From positions 62,001-126,000 of the forward strand of contig NZ_FXAZ01000006.1 of the NCBI RefSeq assembly GCF_900177815.1: a DNA stretch of 64,000 nt, read 5' to 3'. Below the pieces are notes generated by a model that saw only the letters and a list, made by a program, of their open reading frames with translations, was not told the origin of the DNA and did no database searches. Below are positions 60,926 through 64,000 of the stretch, in pieces. The translations under genes were made by a program, and so were the position numbers. Each line of letters opens with the position of its first letter. Position 1 is the stretch's first letter. Origin of the DNA: Paenibacillus aquistagni. Lineage in GTDB: Bacteria > Bacillota > Bacilli > Paenibacillales > Paenibacillaceae.

Positions 60926-61834
60926 ATGAAGAATAAAAAAATGTATTACATCCATTGTTTGTCGCCCTTACATGTTGGAACGGGTCAAGGAGTTGGGGTC
61001 GTCGATATGCCAATCATAAGAGAACGCATCACGGAGTGGCCATTTGTTCCTGGCAGCAGCATAAAAGGGGTTCATCGGGAATATTTTGCTTCGAAGCAGT
61101 CAGAGCAATGGCTTGAGGCTGCATTTGGCACTTCACCCAATGAAGCGGGGAACGCTGGCTCTTTGGTGTTGTCTGACAGCAAACTGCTTGCTTTTCCAGT
61201 CGCGAGTGGATATGGGACATTTGCCTATGTTACCTGTCCTTTGGCAATAAAACGCATGATTCGGGATGCGGCCGCAGTAGGATTTCCGATTCCAGATGTT
61301 AACCTGCATCAGTGGGAACAAGTATTAAAGAATCGGAATGAAGCAGACGATGAGAGTGCCTTCATTACCAGCTCTAGTGTGCTTGCCTGCAAGGAATATA
61401 TTTATTTGGATGAGTTCAAGTGTAAAAAAGAACAAGATGCATCTGCGGCTCTGGATACATGGGTAGATTGGTTGTCCGGGCAATTATTCTCGGATGAGAT
61501 GTCACAACGTATATTTACTGAACGCTTTGTGCTCGTATCCGATGATGCTTTTCAATACTTTGTCACGATGTGCTGCGAGATAATGACTCGCATTCGTATT
61601 TCTTCAGATGCAAAAATAGTAGAAAGCGGAGCTTTGTGGACTGAGGAGTATCTTCCGGTAGAATCCATTTTATACGGAACGATATGGTGCGATAAGATCC
61701 ATAGTTCTTCAGAGGCGATCACGGCTCAGAGCTTAATGAAAGCTTTGAGTGGAGAGTCAAGTCTGCAGATTGGCGGCAATATAAGTGTCGGCAAAGGGCG
61801 TGTACGTTGCCGCTACATAGAGGAGGACTGTTGA
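60926..61834 (+). CDS. cmr4: Type III-B Cmr4 (Cas7 backbone, RNA-cutting)
   Basis: The 302-residue Cas7-group protein has IHCLSPLHVGTGQGVGVVDMPIIRE at the start; Asp27 in VVDMPI stands where the catalytic Asp of Cmr4 that cleaves target RNA sits. SSIKGVHREYF and IQ-type loops complete the RAMP pattern; LQIGGNISVGKGRVRCR is the C-terminal Gly-rich loop. ATG 60926 is preceded by GAAAGGAAG; the frame opens earlier within cmr3. The stop overlaps the cmr5 start. Confidence 0.92.
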   Translation: MKNKKMYYIHCLSPLHVGTGQGVGVVDMPIIRERITEWPFVPGSSIKGVHREYFASKQSEQWLEAAFGTSPNEAGNAGSLVLSDSKLLAFPVASGYGTFAYVTCPLAIKRMIRDAAAVGFPIPDVNLHQWEQVLKNRNEADDESAFITSSSVLACKEYIYLDEFKCKKEQDASAALDTWVDWLSGQLFSDEMSQRIFTERFVLVSDDAFQYFVTMCCEIMTRIRISSDAKIVESGALWTEEYLPVESILYGTIWCDKIHSSSEAITAQSLMKALSGESSLQIGGNISVGKGRVRCRYIEEDC

Positions 61835-62211
61835 TGAAATCTATAGATCATCATTATGCTAAAGTCGCTTATCAATGTGTGATGCAGCAATCAGAAGCGA
61901 CTGGAAGTGAAGCGGAGTCCTACGGCAGGTTGTGTCACAAGTTCCCGTCAATGGTGATGTTGAATGGATTGCGGCTTACCGCAACATATTTTTACAGCAA
62001 CCATAAAGAGGATCCGGCTTACCTGAGATATTTAGAAGATATGGGTCAAGCGCTCAATTTTGCAGAGTGGAATAACATTCCAGACGCAGAATACCGTCAT
62101 TTGTCTCGCAATGCCCTACAAGCTTCTATCTGGTTTAAAAGATATGCTGAAGCTATTCTCCATGTCAATGCGGAACAGATCAGTCTCTATAAAGAGGGGG
62201 CACAGAAATAA
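61834..62211 (+). CDS. cmr5: Type III-B small subunit Cmr5 (Cas11)
   Basis: The 125-residue helical protein matches Cmr5 by length, order and helical pattern (YGRLCHKFPSMVMLNGLRLT, then NALQASIWFKRYAEAIL). It forms the inner filament beside Cas7 subunits. GAGGAGGACTGTTG precedes the ATG, which overlaps the cmr4 stop. Confidence 0.85.
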   Translation: MKSIDHHYAKVAYQCVMQQSEATGSEAESYGRLCHKFPSMVMLNGLRLTATYFYSNHKEDPAYLRYLEDMGQALNFAEWNNIPDAEYRHLSRNALQASIWFKRYAEAILHVNAEQISLYKEGAQK

Positions 62212-62215
62212 GGTG

Positions 62216-63007
62216 ATGTCAGAACGAGGTGCAGCTGGAATGAATGCTTTCTTGGAATTGACGAAATTAATCAGCATCGATAAGCAGAGTTCGGAATTTG
62301 ACGAATTGATCGGAGGCAAAGGTGAATATAAAAAAGAATTTTATACTAAATTAATTGGTAACTATCTTAGAAGATGGGAAATTGTTCCGGAATGGTACGA
62401 CCAGCGGCTAGCACAATATTATGCTTTTCTACCAGAAGATCGTTGTACCGAGTTTGTGATTAGGAGTCAGTCACCGCTTGTAATGGGACAAGGACAATCG
62501 TCGATATTGGAAACCCATCTGACTTTGCATCGAATATACGGTGTTCCGTATATTCCAGGAACGGCTTTAAAGGGGCTGACTGCTCACTACTGTCATCAGT
62601 ATTTGGGCGAAGAGGAAGCGGGATTTCGCTCAGATGGAGCGTATTATGAGATATTGTTTGGATCCACAGAGAGAGCGGCTCTTATCCAATATCACGATGC
62701 TTTTCCTACCAAAGATACCGTGAGTCAGGCTCTTGTACTGGATGTGATGACGCCTCATCATCACAAATATAACGATACCGCTGCTTCAGTATCTGCGCCG
62801 CGTGATGATGATTCACCGGTTCCGATTCCATTTCTATCGGTAAGAGCGGATTTTCGTATTCTGCTGTCATGTGAATCGTCAAGCAAAGAAAACTTCGCTT
62901 GGTTGGAGCTAGCGAGAAAGCTCGTTAAGAATGCCATCGAGCATGAAGGAGTTGGCGGTAAGACAAATGCAGGATATGGTCGGTTTAATGAATCTATTCG
63001 TGGTTAA
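62216..63007 (+). CDS. cmr6: Type III-B Cmr6 (Cas7 group)
   Basis: The 263-residue protein has the RAMP features of Cmr6: FVIRSQSPLVMGQGQSS, PYIPGTALKGLTAHYC and the C-terminal Gly-rich loop HEGVGGKTNAGYGRF (about 245-259). The start at ATG 62216 is 4 bp after the cmr5 stop; the ATG at 62240 behind GAGGTGCAGC is an alternative that would shorten it by eight residues. It is the 3'-proximal backbone subunit of the complex. Confidence 0.9.
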   Translation: MSERGAAGMNAFLELTKLISIDKQSSEFDELIGGKGEYKKEFYTKLIGNYLRRWEIVPEWYDQRLAQYYAFLPEDRCTEFVIRSQSPLVMGQGQSSILETHLTLHRIYGVPYIPGTALKGLTAHYCHQYLGEEEAGFRSDGAYYEILFGSTERAALIQYHDAFPTKDTVSQALVLDVMTPHHHKYNDTAASVSAPRDDDSPVPIPFLSVRADFRILLSCESSSKENFAWLELARKLVKNAIEHEGVGGKTNAGYGRFNESIRG

Positions 63008-63043
63008 TGAACTTTGGCTTCTAGGAGAAAAGGATGTGTCTGG

Positions 63044-63991
63044 ATGGAAGAAAAGATTAATCATCGCGAGATTATTAAGAAGATCGCAGAGAATTATTCT
63101 CAATTGGAAAGTTCCATTGTTAGTCAGTTGCGTCTAAGTTGTGATCACCATTATGTAACGATAGGGAGCTTCAGGGAAGAGATATGGCAATCTCTATTTG
63201 AACAGATTATCCCGAAGAAATTTTCCATTGAGCGCTCTGTATTTATTATTGATTCGAACGAGAAAGTGTCCAAAGAAGTAGATCTGGTTATCTTCGATGA
63301 GCAGTATACTCCGTATATCTTTAACTTTGGTAAAATCAAATATATTCCTATTGAAGCCGTAGCGGTGGTTGTGCAATGTAAGAGTGATCACTTGGGCAAT
63401 CAGAATATCACCGCATGGAAGGATAGTATAACGAAGTTGAGGACATCTCTTCATTCGATTGCACGAATGCATGGCAAGGTTGCACACGGGGAAATTATTG
63501 ATACAGTGAAATATACGCAAACGTCGACGAGGCCGATATACATACTTTGCCATCTAAATGAGTCGGCGACGGACAGGAATGCGGTCATGCAGCACTTTGA
63601 TATTGTGATCTGTCCTGAGAATGGTCGTTTGAAAATGACGACTCAATCAGACAAACTTAGCAATTGGTATAAGAAATTAAATCATGCAGAAGAGCAGTAT
63701 AAGGACAATGTGATGGAGATGGAAGGAAGCTTTAGCGATATTACGTTAGATCAATATAAAGTGGGTTGCTGGGATAAAACGACTAATGCTAACGAAGAAG
63801 AGAGTAAGGTCAGCGATAATAAAGTAGTAGTGGGGGAAAGAACCATACTCTCTTTGATCTTTCAGTTGAATCAACTACTGATGTTGATTAATAATCCGTT
63901 GCTATTCCCACATCAAGCATATGTTAAAATGTTTAATAGGTGTCTAAATGAAGCAGAGGTAGAATCTATTCCACAATCTACTATAATATGA
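63044..63991 (+). CDS. DUF6602-like putative PD-(D/E)XK nuclease linked to cmr
   Basis: The 315-residue protein follows cmr6 by 36 bp on the same strand. It has the restriction-endonuclease-like order: helix with Glu46 (FREEIW), then EVDLVIFDEQ (Asp80) and IEAVAVVVQCKSDH (Glu104, Gln111, Lys113), with QxK in the place of ExK. The C-terminal half (YILCHLNESATDRNAV, IVICPENGRLKM) is unassigned; I see no CARF or HEPN motif. It may be an ancillary nuclease of the type III system or an unrelated passenger. The family name is my recognition without a search. ATG 63044 is preceded by AAGGATG. Confidence 0.6.
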   Translation: MEEKINHREIIKKIAENYSQLESSIVSQLRLSCDHHYVTIGSFREEIWQSLFEQIIPKKFSIERSVFIIDSNEKVSKEVDLVIFDEQYTPYIFNFGKIKYIPIEAVAVVVQCKSDHLGNQNITAWKDSITKLRTSLHSIARMHGKVAHGEIIDTVKYTQTSTRPIYILCHLNESATDRNAVMQHFDIVICPENGRLKMTTQSDKLSNWYKKLNHAEEQYKDNVMEMEGSFSDITLDQYKVGCWDKTTNANEEESKVSDNKVVVGERTILSLIFQLNQLLMLINNPLLFPHQAYVKMFNRCLNEAEVESIPQSTII

Positions 63992-64000
63992 AAGATGAGG

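Noticed and set aside
1-64000. tRNA, rRNA, insertion sequences, prophage genes
   Set aside because: I saw no cloverleaf genes, no transposase or integrase motifs and no phage structural genes in any region.

Overview
The window looks like chromosomal DNA of a spore-forming, Paenibacillus-like member of the Bacillota. The signs are strong AGGAGG-type ribosome binding sites, GTG and TTG starts, a YesM/YesN-type two-component system, lipoprotein signal peptides, hydantoinase-type operons and a CRISPR repeat of the kind found in Bacillus and Paenibacillus. The species assignment is inference. I saw no tRNA, rRNA, transposase, integrase or prophage structural gene.

Layout. 0.4-3.7 kb: nucleoside salvage (two nucleoside hydrolases and a NupC-type transporter). 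3.9-5.3 kb: an exported protein of unknown role and a small CHAT/caspase-like protein. 5.7-12.5 kb: a binding-protein-dependent ABC importer of the Fe3+/phosphonate type followed by its probable histidine kinase and AraC-type response regulator, with a cre-like site upstream. 13.2-20.2 kb: an RtcB RNA ligase, a large membrane-anchored alpha/beta hydrolase, an acetyltransferase, a methyltransferase, and a thioredoxin-reductase-like flavoenzyme next to an Rrf2 regulator. 20.5-22.1 kb: a fumarate-reductase-like flavin lipoprotein with an FNR/Rex-type palindrome upstream. 24.3-28.9 kb: a TetR-controlled operon (cytosine permease-like, DUF917, HyuA-like). 29-33 kb: an AlkC-like DNA repair protein, a DUF1801 protein, an Sm-like small protein and ferritin.

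The second half is accessory DNA with four systems. (1) 33.1-36.3 kb is a compact cluster with its own promoter: a MauE-like membrane protein, a membrane-anchored thioredoxin-like protein, an ABC exporter and a 48-residue peptide with six cysteines. I read it as a disulfide-rich bacteriocin-like peptide with its oxidation and export machinery. (2) 39.8-44.4 kb is a polymorphic-toxin locus: a full-length toxin with its neighbour immunity gene, then a headless second copy that starts inside the pre-toxin region, carries a different C-terminal toxin, and is followed by a pentapeptide-repeat protein. (3) 46.6-55.0 kb is a nine-gene minus-strand operon, mostly overlapping: two radical SAM enzymes, a 62-residue protein, two glycosyltransferases, a ten-helix transporter and a three-gene ABC-2 exporter. 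It looks like biosynthesis and export of a modified, glycosylated product that I do not recognise. (4) 55.6-64 kb is a short CRISPR array (seven repeats, six spacers) with a type I-C-like leader and repeat, followed by a type III-B operon (cmr1, HD-less cas10, cmr3-cmr6) and a putative DUF6602/PD-(D/E)XK-like nuclease. Cas1, Cas2 and Cas6 are not in the window.

The best candidates for something undescribed are the six-cysteine peptide cluster (33.1-36.3 kb), the radical SAM/glycosyltransferase/ABC operon (46.6-55.0 kb), and the nuclease-like protein riding with the Cmr operon (63.0-64.0 kb). All functional readings come from motifs and context in this sequence plus general family knowledge; no database search was run.
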